A stretch of DNA of 6,192 nucleotides from Phycisphaerae bacterium (lineage in GTDB: Bacteria > Planctomycetota > Phycisphaerae > UBA1845): positions 1 through 6,192 of the forward strand of contig JAJDDS010000428.1 of the NCBI GenBank assembly GCA_029260195.1, in the 5' to 3' direction. The notes under the pieces were generated by a model. The model did no database searches and was not told the origin of the DNA. It was given only the letters and a program-made list of their open reading frames with translations. The translations under genes were made by a program, and so were the position numbers. Numbering within the stretch: position 1 is the stretch's first letter; each line of letters opens with the position of its first letter. Of the stretch, positions 1-4,878 are shown one piece after another.

Positions 1-125
1 ACCATCTGGGCTACGCCAGCGCCTCGCGCGGTCATTTCGATGACGTCGCTGACCTGATCCCCATCTACGTCCGGCGTCCCGAGGCCGAAGAAGCCTGGGA
101 GAAACGCCACTCGGCCCGCAAGTAG
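1..125 (+). CDS. tsaB: TsaB-like protein, C-terminal end (partial)
   Basis: Only the last 40 codons are present (frame from base 3, TAG stop at 123-125); the gene enters from the left edge. The tail contains the segment LIPIYVRRPEAEEAWEKRH. The pattern of a hydrophobic-Pro-hydrophobic-Tyr-hydrophobic-Arg stretch followed by PEAEE and W-E is what I recognise from the C-terminus of TsaB/YeaZ. TsaB is the inactive ASKHA-fold partner of TsaD in the complex that makes N6-threonylcarbamoyladenosine at position 37 of ANN-decoding tRNAs in the cytoplasm. The preceding GHFDDVADL is compatible with the usual linker before that tail. No catalytic part is visible, so the call rests on the tail alone; a different protein with a similar tail cannot be excluded. 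It is convergent with the minus-strand redoxin, whose stop codon is 17 bases away, and no clear terminator lies in that gap. Confidence 0.6.
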   Translation, partial: HLGYASASRGHFDDVADLIPIYVRRPEAEEAWEKRHSARK

Positions 126-142
126 ACGCGTCCGCCTCGCGC

Positions 143-1081
143 TCAATCGGCTGCACGCATCCGATCGACTTCCTCGATGATCGGCGCCCACCTGGCGCGA
201 TGGTGAATCATCATGGGGAACACCTGCCGCACCAATCCGTGCTTGTCGATCAAATACGCGCTGGTTCGGTGATATCGCGGCGTGTCTTTCCGGCCGAGGT
301 CAGCCACCACATGAAATCTCGGCGTCCCGTCAAGCTTGTTGAGCATCTTGCCATGCTTCTCGAGATCCGAATCCTCTTGCGCCACCGCAATGACGACCGT
401 CTCGCGGGCTTCGAATTGGTCGTAGACTTTTTGCAACTGAACCAGCTGCTTCACGCAGAACGGTCACCAGAACGCCCGGTACATCGTCACCAAGACGTTC
501 TGCTTCCCGCGAAAGTCCGACAGCTTCACGCGCGATCCGTCAGCCTTCGGAAGATCGAATTCGTCGGCTTGATCGCCGAGGCCGATATAGTCCACCTCAC
601 CCCAGTCCGACGGCGCCGGGGCGACTGCGACCGCCTTCGCCCGAGCCTTGACCGGAAGTTCCAACCGGCGTCGCACGAAAGACGCCTCTCCGTCCTTCTT
701 GCTGATGAACGCCGTGAAGTTCAGACTGATGATGTCGTCCGGCCCGGGTTCACCCTTGAGACGAACGAACATGCGCGTCTTGGGCAGTTCGACCAATCGT
801 TCGTAAGGGGCGTGCAGGAACTCATTCTTCTGCAGTTCCTCCCTTGTGCGCAACACCGGATCGTCAAACGCCAGCGAAGGCGGCAGCTTGATCTGCAGAA
901 TCGGATTCGGCATCCCCGCCTCGGTGTCGTCATACCCTTTTGCCAGCGCATAGCGAAACTCGATTTGGAACGACTTGTCGGGTTTGAGCGATGACGTCTT
1001 GACGCGTGCTCGGACATCGACCGCGCCATCGGGGACACCGCCGAGCGTCAGCAGTAGGGGCAGAAGTAGTACGCGCACCAT
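143..1081 (-). CDS. Exported redoxin-family selenoprotein with in-frame UGA (Sec206)
   Basis: Read from ATG 1081 to the TGA at 145-143, the frame encodes 312 residues if the internal TGA at 466-464 is read as selenocysteine. The ATG is chosen over the GTG at 1096 because GGAG (1094-1091) lies 9 nt upstream of it. Residues 1-20 form a signal peptide (MVRVLLLPLLLTLGG). Residues about 22-145 form a beta-rich region faintly like the DsbD N-terminal domain (tentative). Residues about 160-312 form an AhpC/TSA-Redoxin thioredoxin fold: FDLPKADGSRVKLSDFRGK, then a beta strand, then AFW-U-PFC-VKQL, then VVIAVAQED, and SAYLIDKHGLVRQVF near the C-terminus. In relatives the motif is W-C-P-F-C, so Sec replaces the peroxidatic/attacking Cys206. 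Cys209 is the only cysteine in the whole protein. The protein should act outside the cytoplasm as a thiol peroxidase or disulfide oxidoreductase; the exact substrate is unknown. The gene is monocistronic and convergent with the tsaB-like gene. The alternative is a nonsense-mutated pseudogene. Confidence 0.82.
433..449 (-). promoter_or_regulatory. Candidate bacterial SECIS hairpin
   Basis: In the mRNA, GCAGCUG (449-443) pairs with CAGUUGC (439-433) around a three-base loop GUU (442-440). This gives seven base pairs, one of them G-U. The loop starts 21 nt after the UGA and its first base is G. Bacterial SECIS elements are known to lie inside the coding region just after the UGA, with a stem of at least 4 bp, a small loop with G in its first two positions, and a UGA-to-loop distance of about 16-37 nt. 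All of these are met. SelB would bind this hairpin. A competing hairpin, CUGC-GUGAA-GCAG (458-446), lies closer to the UGA and shares bases, so the folding choice is not settled by eye. Confidence 0.65.
464..466 (-). other. In-frame UGA proposed to encode selenocysteine
   Basis: On the minus strand the codons read TGG TGA CCG TTC TGC, that is W-U-P-F-C. The UGA falls exactly on the first cysteine position of the redoxin C-x-x-C motif. Both flanks are in the same frame with no insertion or deletion. Other genes here (anti-sigma, spondin, HDOD, and this gene's own end) use TGA as a normal stop, and tryptophan next to the site is TGG, so a genome-wide reassigned code does not explain it. Confidence 0.8.
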
Positions 1082-1116
1082 TCGATGATTCTCCACGCAG
1101 GATGAATTCGGTTTTC

Positions 1117-1132
1117 GGGATTCCGCAATCCC
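1117..1132 (-). promoter_or_regulatory. Inverted repeat in the redoxin leader
   Basis: GGGATT (1117-1122) and AATCCC (1127-1132) are perfect 6-bp arms around a 4-base spacer. It lies just downstream of the predicted transcription start of the redoxin mRNA and about 35 bases before its start codon. It could be an operator for a dimeric regulator or a leader hairpin. No T-run follows, so it is not a classical terminator. Confidence 0.35.
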
Positions 1133-1149
1133 CGGATCGCCCAGGTCGT

Positions 1150-1178
1150 ATGATACACCTACGCGTCAGGTTCGCCAA
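1150..1178 (-). promoter_or_regulatory. Sigma70-like promoter for the selenoprotein gene
   Basis: On the minus strand a -35-like TTGGCG (1178-1173, 4 of 6 consensus bases) is followed after exactly 17 nt by a -10-like TATCAT (1155-1150, 5 of 6). Transcription would start near 1143, about 60 nt before the ATG at 1081. The spacing is ideal and the position sensible, but hexamer matches of this quality also occur by chance. Confidence 0.45.
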
Positions 1179-1202
1179 CATTCGGCGCTCGCACCGCACC
1201 TC

Positions 1203-1332
1203 GATGGGTGTGGCCATACATGGTGGCAGCTGAGAAATTCGTCCTTCCAGACTCCAAGCGCATTGCGTGCCGAGCAGGTTGCCTGCCTGGCACCCGTCTG
1301 ACACGATGCCACAAGAAATGGCCACACCCATC
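1203..1332. repeat. 130-bp inverted-repeat element (MITE or IS remnant-like)
   Basis: The left end GATGGGTGTGGCCAT (1203-1217) is repeated perfectly in reverse complement at 1318-1332. Continuing inward, the 28-base arms (1203-1230 and 1305-1332) match at 23 positions, including a second conserved block GTGGCA. The interior holds a strong stem-loop. The pentamer CTCGA occurs beside each end (1200-1204 and 1332-1336, offset by one base) and might be a target duplication, though it overlaps the arms. The element has no convincing coding capacity. Length, terminal arms and intergenic position fit a non-autonomous transposable element or IS remnant. A structured RNA or large regulatory hairpin is the alternative. 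Confidence 0.6.
1267..1293. repeat. Internal stem-loop of the inverted-repeat element
   Basis: GTGCC (1267-1271) pairs with GGCAC (1289-1293), and GCAGG (1274-1278) pairs with CCTGC (1282-1286), around the loop TTG. The two helices are separated by a two-base internal loop (GA opposite CT, with one possible G-U pair). This 27-base near-palindrome sits roughly in the middle of the 130-bp element, so the whole element can fold into a long hairpin with a smaller hairpin at its tip region. Confidence 0.55.
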
Positions 1333-1459
1333 TCGATCGACATCTGAACCAGAAGCCTCCCCCGCGCGGTCGCGTCCGGGACGAGCTGCGACTACGATAG
1401 CCGTCAACCCCGTCGAACCGGTGGGTGCTGGGTTTGGGCGATCGGAGCGGCGACCAGCC

Positions 1460-2059
1460 ATGGCATTGGAAAACTCTGAGGCGAGCGATCGTGCGTCGGA
1501 CCCGGCCGATTGGGTTGACCGCCACGGCGACGCGATGTTCCGCTACGCTCTGCTCCGCGTCAGGAGTATGGGTACCGCTGAGGAATTGGTCCAGGAGGCG
1601 TTGGTGGCGGCCCTGACGGGCCAACGGTCCTTTCGCGAGGGCTCGACGGAACGGACTTGGCTGATCGGGATATTGAAGCATAAGATCGTCGATCATTATC
1701 GAGCGTCGGCACGCGAGCTCCCCTCCGAAGGGCTCGAATCGGCTGATCGGATCCTGGAGGACACCTTTTCGCCCCGTGGGCTGTGGAACGCCGGTCCCGC
1801 CCGGTGGTCGGGCGACCCGTCCGACGCCCTCGAAAAAGAGGAATTCTGGGACGTTCTCCGCGATTGTGTCTCTGGCCTCCCCGATCACCTAGCTGACGCA
1901 TTCCTCCTGCGGGAGCTTGAGCAAATGAGCGGCGAAGAAGTCTGCAAGGTGTTGGGGATTTCGCCGACAAACCTGTGGGCCAGGATGCATCGCGCGCGCA
2001 CGGGTCTGCGCCGATGCCTCGAAGAACATTGGTTCAAACGCGAACCACGAGAAGGCTAG
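1460..2059 (+). CDS. ECF-type sigma-70 family RNA polymerase sigma factor
   Basis: A 199-residue alternative sigma factor that would direct core RNA polymerase to a small regulon. Region 2 lies at about residues 18-82, with FRYALLRVRSMGTAEELVQEALVAAL and the -10-binding helix TWLIGILKHKIVDHYR. A linker (about 85-125) follows, then region 4 at about 128-190 with LPDHLADAFLLRELEQMS and the helix-turn-helix EEVCKVLGISPTNLWARMHRAR for -35 recognition. The phrases GILKHKIVD, WSGDPSDALEKEEFW and SPTNLWARMHRAR resemble the short sigma group I know as TIGR02943, whose members usually sit beside a small zinc-finger anti-sigma. The ATG at 1460 is chosen because homology begins just after it; a GGAG lies 12 nt upstream, rather far. 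The frame is open upstream to 1208, but that part crosses the inverted-repeat element. The next gene begins one base after the stop. Confidence 0.9.
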   Translation: MALENSEASDRASDPADWVDRHGDAMFRYALLRVRSMGTAEELVQEALVAALTGQRSFREGSTERTWLIGILKHKIVDHYRASARELPSEGLESADRILEDTFSPRGLWNAGPARWSGDPSDALEKEEFWDVLRDCVSGLPDHLADAFLLRELEQMSGEEVCKVLGISPTNLWARMHRARTGLRRCLEEHWFKREPREG

Positions 2060-2060
2060 G

Positions 2061-2345
2061 ATGGCTACGCTTCGAGAGATGTGTCGACTTCTAAACGCGC
2101 ACTGCGACCAAATGTCCGCGCTCATGTCTCGCGCGCACGACGACACGCTTCCCCGATGCGAGCGATGGGCTGTCAGGCTCCACTTGCTCTATTGCAGCGC
2201 CTGTCGTCGATATCGTCGCCAGCTTCAGTTCATCACCCAAGTCACCCGGCGACTGGCCGCGGGGACTGGCGAGGACATCACGGCGCCGCCTCGCGAGCTC
2301 TCGCCCGACGCCCGCGAGCGCATCAAGCGCAGCCTCAACGGCTGA
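2061..2345 (+). CDS. Small zinc-finger (zf-HC2-like) anti-sigma factor
   Basis: A 94-residue protein starting one base after the sigma gene's stop; its ribosome-binding purines (GAGAAGG, 2049-2055) lie inside the end of that gene, so the two are translationally coupled. Residue Cys15 and the motif H41-LLY-C45-SA-C48 match the H-x3-C-x2-C zinc site of the ZAS/zf-HC2 anti-sigma fold. That fold wraps around the sigma factor and, in RsrA- or ChrR-type members, releases it when the zinc thiols are oxidised or the metal is lost. There is no membrane segment, so it should act in the cytoplasm. The C-terminal part (about 65-94) is polar, rich in Pro, Arg and Glu, and probably flexible. Sensing of oxidants or metals is inferred from the motif and not shown. 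It could instead help the sigma factor bind without sensing anything. Confidence 0.8.
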   Translation: MATLREMCRLLNAHCDQMSALMSRAHDDTLPRCERWAVRLHLLYCSACRRYRRQLQFITQVTRRLAAGTGEDITAPPRELSPDARERIKRSLNG

Positions 2346-2386
2346 CCCTCTCGAGTATTTCTTCCATTTCCCAGTCAGGGTTTCGA

Positions 2387-2400
2387 TGGTCGTTCGACCA
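2387..2400. promoter_or_regulatory. Perfect 14-bp palindrome, possible operator
   Basis: TGGTCG-TT-CGACCA has 6-bp perfect arms around two bases. It lies 42 bases after the anti-sigma stop and about 135 bases before the spondin-gene start. The short spacer suits a dimeric DNA-binding protein better than an RNA hairpin. The tail ACGGTCGT directly afterwards repeats part of the half-site. No function is proven. Confidence 0.3.
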
Positions 2401-2461
2401 ACGGTCGTCAAGCGATTCGTCCAATCCCGTGATTGATCGCCATAACGACCGCAACGGAGAG

Positions 2462-2479
2462 CGCTCCCGCGGAGGAGCG
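2462..2479 (+). promoter_or_regulatory. Leader hairpin upstream of the spondin-domain gene
   Basis: CGCTCC (2462-2467) and GGAGCG (2474-2479) are perfect 6-bp arms around CGCGGA. The hairpin lies 55 bases before the start codon, inside the likely 5' leader. Its right arm contains a GGAG that could mimic a ribosome site. No T-run follows, so it is not an obvious terminator of the sigma/anti-sigma operon. Confidence 0.3.
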
Positions 2480-2534
2480 TCAGGAAACCCAGGGACACCG
2501 TGTTCACAACTTCGGACACGCAAGGAGCGCAATG

Positions 2535-3350
2535 ATGAAACTGGTTTGGAGCAACCCCAAAACCGCAGGGGCGTCTGCCGCTGTCGCACTACTCGCAATG
2601 CTGGTGGGCGCACCGTCAGCGAGCGCCGTCGAAGTCACTGTCACCATCGAGAATCTCGCCCCGGTCAACGGGACCTTCTTGACCCCCGCGTGGGTTGGGT
2701 TCCACAACGGCGACTTCGACCTGTTCGACGTCGGATCCCCCGCGTCGTCCGCGCTCGAACGACTGGCTGAGGATGGCAACACCGGCCCGCTCGCCAGCCT
2801 GTTCCTCGGAAGCGGCGCCGGACTCGTTGAAGGGACGATCCCCGGGCCCAACGGTCCCATCGCTCCCGGCGACGTCGCGTCCTTCACGTTCGACATCGAC
2901 GGAAAGCAAGCAGGCAGCCGGTACTTCACTCTGGCGTCCATGCTCATCCCCAGCAACGACGCGTTCGTGGGCGTCGCCGACCCCACCGCCCATCAGATCT
3001 TCGGTGACGACGGTGAGTTCCTCGGCGCCGACTTCTTCATTACCGGCGCGGACGTCCTCGATGCCGGAACGGAAGTCAACACCGAACTCCCGATGCACAC
3101 CGCCTTCTTCGGACAGCAGAGCCCCGACACCGGCATCGACGAGAACGGTGTCATCCACACGCATCCGGGATACCTTCCGGTCGGCAGCGGCGGGATTCTC
3201 GACGCTCCACAGTTCGCCAACGGCGACTTCACCCGTGCGGGCTACCCGGTCGCCCAGGTCCGCGTGACGCCCGAACCAGCCACAGCCGTGCTCCTGGCGA
3301 TCGGATTACTGTCTCTGGTGCGCAGAACCGACGCGCATCCCGCGCGCTGA
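2535..3350 (+). CDS. Secreted spondin_N-domain protein with PEP-CTERM sorting signal
   Basis: 271 residues from ATG 2535. The adjacent ATG at 2532 is possible, but AGGAG (2523-2527) is 7 nt from 2535 and only 4 nt from 2532. A signal peptide with a hydrophobic core at about 12-26 ends at ASA, with cleavage after about residue 31. Residues 33-243 look like a complete bacterial spondin N-terminal domain: VTIENLAPVNGTFLTPAWVG, then GNTGPLASLF, then MLIPSNDAFVG, then DAGTEVNTELP, and IDENGVIHTHPGY. The C-terminus has the PEP-CTERM signal: Pro-Glu-Pro at 246-248, a hydrophobic stretch to 262, then Arg-Arg. This predicts Sec export, then recognition and removal of the tail by an exosortase encoded elsewhere. 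Bacterial spondin domains are extracellular beta-sandwiches of unknown partner; a surface or matrix role is inference. The tail after Arg-Arg (TDAHPAR) is slightly long for the class. It lies in the same direction as the upstream sigma operon. Confidence 0.88.
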   Translation: MKLVWSNPKTAGASAAVALLAMLVGAPSASAVEVTVTIENLAPVNGTFLTPAWVGFHNGDFDLFDVGSPASSALERLAEDGNTGPLASLFLGSGAGLVEGTIPGPNGPIAPGDVASFTFDIDGKQAGSRYFTLASMLIPSNDAFVGVADPTAHQIFGDDGEFLGADFFITGADVLDAGTEVNTELPMHTAFFGQQSPDTGIDENGVIHTHPGYLPVGSGGILDAPQFANGDFTRAGYPVAQVRVTPEPATAVLLAIGLLSLVRRTDAHPAR

Positions 3351-3440
3351 TCGCACAATCGCGGACATCCGTGCATCGCCCATCGTAAGGAGATGACGAG
3401 TATCCGTGGGGCGACAACGGAACGGAGCGTGCCGGGCGTC

Positions 3441-3455
3441 GAGCGCGGCGCGCTC
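3441..3455 (+). terminator. GC-rich hairpin downstream of the spondin gene
   Basis: GAGCGC (3441-3446) and GCGCTC (3450-3455) pair perfectly around GGC, about 90 bases after the spondin stop. The following CGGTCTTCTGTT is only mildly T-rich, so this is at best a weak intrinsic terminator. It may just be a GC-rich palindrome. Confidence 0.25.
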
Positions 3456-3491
3456 CGGTCTTCTGTTGCGTGGGGATTGAGTTTGAGGAGT

Positions 3492-3509
3492 CGGCGCTTG
3501 CCCGCGCCG
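3492..3509 (-). terminator. GC-rich hairpin just after the HDOD gene
   Basis: CGGCGC (3492-3497) and GCGCCG (3504-3509) are perfect 6-bp arms around six bases. It begins five bases beyond the HDOD stop on the minus strand, the usual place for a terminator. It is followed by ACTCCTCAAACTC, with no U-run, so termination would need to be of the U-less kind or Rho-assisted. It could serve both convergent genes. Confidence 0.35.
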
Positions 3510-3514
3510 GGGTG

Positions 3515-4678
3515 TCAGAATGATACCGAAGCGATGGTCAGCTCAACCAACCCCGGCAACTCACGCAAGGCGTCAACGAAGTCCTCCCGATCCGCCAACC
3601 CAAGCTGCTGAATAGGGCGCGCGCGAAGCAGATCGTACGACGCCGCTGGACCGTACCCGACCATCGCGTTCACCATATCGGTAGCCTGCAACATCAACCG
3701 CTCCGTGCGATACGGATCGTCCTCCGCCGGGGTCGCGTGGTGGTCCACGATCAGCGACTTCAATCGCGCCGGCAATCGCCATGCGTCAGCCAGCAACTCG
3801 CCAAACTCCTGATGACACTCCGAACACAGATAGTCGAACGTCTCGATGTCGATCTTGTAGCGAAGGACCGCTTGCTGCTTCTGAACCTCACGAAGCACGA
3901 TCACGTTTCCGATATCGTGCAGCAGGCCCATCATGAACGCCTCCTCCACGTCGGCGTTCGTGGAAACAGCCAGATCGCGCATCACACACGCTCCCGCGAG
4001 CGACCGCGTCCACACCAACTGCGACAAATCCCGATCCGAAGCCGAACGCTCGAACGCCGCCGCACGCATCGATTGATGGATCATCAACGTGCGCAACGCC
4101 GTCGCTCCCAGACGCGTCATCGCCAGCGGTATCGCCGTGATCTTGGACCGACCGCCGTACATCGCGGAGTTCGCCATGCGGAGAACAGCCGCGGCGATCA
4201 CCTGATCCTCGGCGATGTCGGCGGCTACCCGCGCCGAGTCGAAATTGAGCTCCCCCAGGCTGCGAATCACCTTCTCCGCCGCCTCCGACATCGGTGGCAG
4301 GCTCAAGTCGTGCGAATCGAATTGCGACACCAGCACACCCTCCATCGCAACCGCTTCCGCCTGCATCACCGGACGCTGCGGTTCGACCGGCTCCGTCAAT
4401 GTCACACCCGCCGGTGCCCACCACGGATCGTCGTCCGGGACACCGTTCGCATCCGGCAGGCCGTCTTCCATGACCGCGACGGACCCCGATTGACCCGACG
4501 AAACCACCGGACGAAGCCTCTCATCCTTCCCGGTGATCGATTCAACTATCCAGTCCCAGAGTCCCAACGGCGTACTCCCTCGGTACGTATGCTGTGCGCG
4601 CACCCTACCCGCCATCATCGGACCGATGTATGCACTCCCATCCATCATCGACGTATCGCGGCGGCTGGGTTGGCTCAT
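3515..4678 (-). CDS. HDOD-domain protein (signal-transduction type)
   Basis: 387 residues from ATG 4678. No good ribosome site precedes this start, and in-frame ATGs at residues 11, 12, 21 and 22 are alternatives. The HDOD domain spans about residues 125-315: it opens with LSLPPMSEAAEKVI, continues with the typical DQVIAAAVLRMANSAMYGG and TRLGATALRTLMI, and includes GLLHDIGN at 251-258 and VDHHATP near 312. HDOD is a helical relative of the HD phosphohydrolase fold, usually lacking full metal-binding residues and acting as a protein-interaction or signalling module. Here the HD pair and the later His-His remain, but catalysis is not assumed. Residues 1-120 are low-homology, with a WWAP patch and many acidic and Pro residues, probably a disordered regulatory arm. 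There is no membrane segment, so the protein should be cytoplasmic. It is convergent with the spondin gene and divergent from the TolC gene. Its pathway cannot be told from the sequence. Confidence 0.88.
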   Translation of the reverse strand: MSQPSRRDTSMMDGSAYIGPMMAGRVRAQHTYRGSTPLGLWDWIVESITGKDERLRPVVSSGQSGSVAVMEDGLPDANGVPDDDPWWAPAGVTLTEPVEPQRPVMQAEAVAMEGVLVSQFDSHDLSLPPMSEAAEKVIRSLGELNFDSARVAADIAEDQVIAAAVLRMANSAMYGGRSKITAIPLAMTRLGATALRTLMIHQSMRAAAFERSASDRDLSQLVWTRSLAGACVMRDLAVSTNADVEEAFMMGLLHDIGNVIVLREVQKQQAVLRYKIDIETFDYLCSECHQEFGELLADAWRLPARLKSLIVDHHATPAEDDPYRTERLMLQATDMVNAMVGYGPAASYDLLRARPIQQLGLADREDFVDALRELPGLVELTIASVSF

Positions 4679-4720
4679 CGTTCACAGAAGGCGGCGGCGA
4701 TCGTGTCCATCGACGAAAGT

Positions 4721-4750
4721 CCTATAGAATCCCATGCCGAGCTTTGTGAA
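4721..4750 (-). promoter_or_regulatory. Possible sigma70-type promoter of the HDOD gene
   Basis: On the minus strand TTCACA (4750-4745, 5 of 6 matches to TTGACA) is followed after 18 nt by TATAGG (4726-4721, 4 of 6 matches to TATAAT). The -10 lies 43 bases before the ATG at 4678, leaving room for a short leader. The match is moderate and could be chance. Confidence 0.35.
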
Positions 4751-4878
4751 TGCGTCCGGCGCCCCTCATGCGATCGATGGCTCGTCGTCGATTCAACCGA
4801 CGGACTCGCACCTCCAATTGACAACATCCTACCACCTCTCCCTTGACATCAGCGGGTGAGCGCAGAGCCTTGTCAGCC

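Larger units (their letters stand above)
1082..1459. other. Gene-free divergent intergenic region
   Basis: This 378-base stretch separates the starts of the redoxin (minus) and the sigma-factor gene (plus). Both starts are set by clear protein homology and local signals, so the open frames running through it are not credible genes. It contains the redoxin promoter and leader hairpin on the left, the 130-bp inverted-repeat element in the middle, and about 127 bases of sigma-gene leader in which I see no convincing promoter or riboswitch. Confidence 0.7.

Noticed and set aside
200..994. Long plus-strand open frame (264 codons) opposite the redoxin
   Set aside because: It is the antisense shadow of the redoxin gene in high-GC DNA. 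The translation is Arg/His/Leu-rich with no recognisable domain, and it has no ribosome site.
464..1081. Treating the redoxin as two separate genes, or as a pseudogene with a nonsense mutation
   Set aside because: The second half would need an internal GTG start in the middle of a conserved motif with no ribosome site. The stop coincides exactly with the catalytic cysteine codon, a SECIS-like hairpin follows, and there is no other damage in 312 codons. A single TGC/TGT to TGA mutation cannot be fully excluded without relatives.
1347..1371. AACC ... GTC as an ECF autoregulatory promoter upstream of the sigma gene
   Set aside because: The motif is too short and its 18-base spacing too long for confidence; many similar matches exist in this GC-rich leader.
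1208..1459. N-terminal extension of the sigma factor by 84 codons
   Set aside because: The frame happens to stay open, but it runs through the inverted-repeat element and matches nothing in sigma factors; homology starts just after ATG 1460.
3737..4846. Long plus-strand open frame (369 codons) opposite the HDOD gene
   Set aside because: The translation is extremely Arg- and His-rich and shows no domain, while the opposite strand encodes an unmistakable HDOD protein.
4818..4848. Two TTGACA hexamers (4818-4823, 4843-4848) as -35 boxes for the TolC-family gene
   Set aside because: Neither is followed at 16-18 nt by anything resembling a -10 box.
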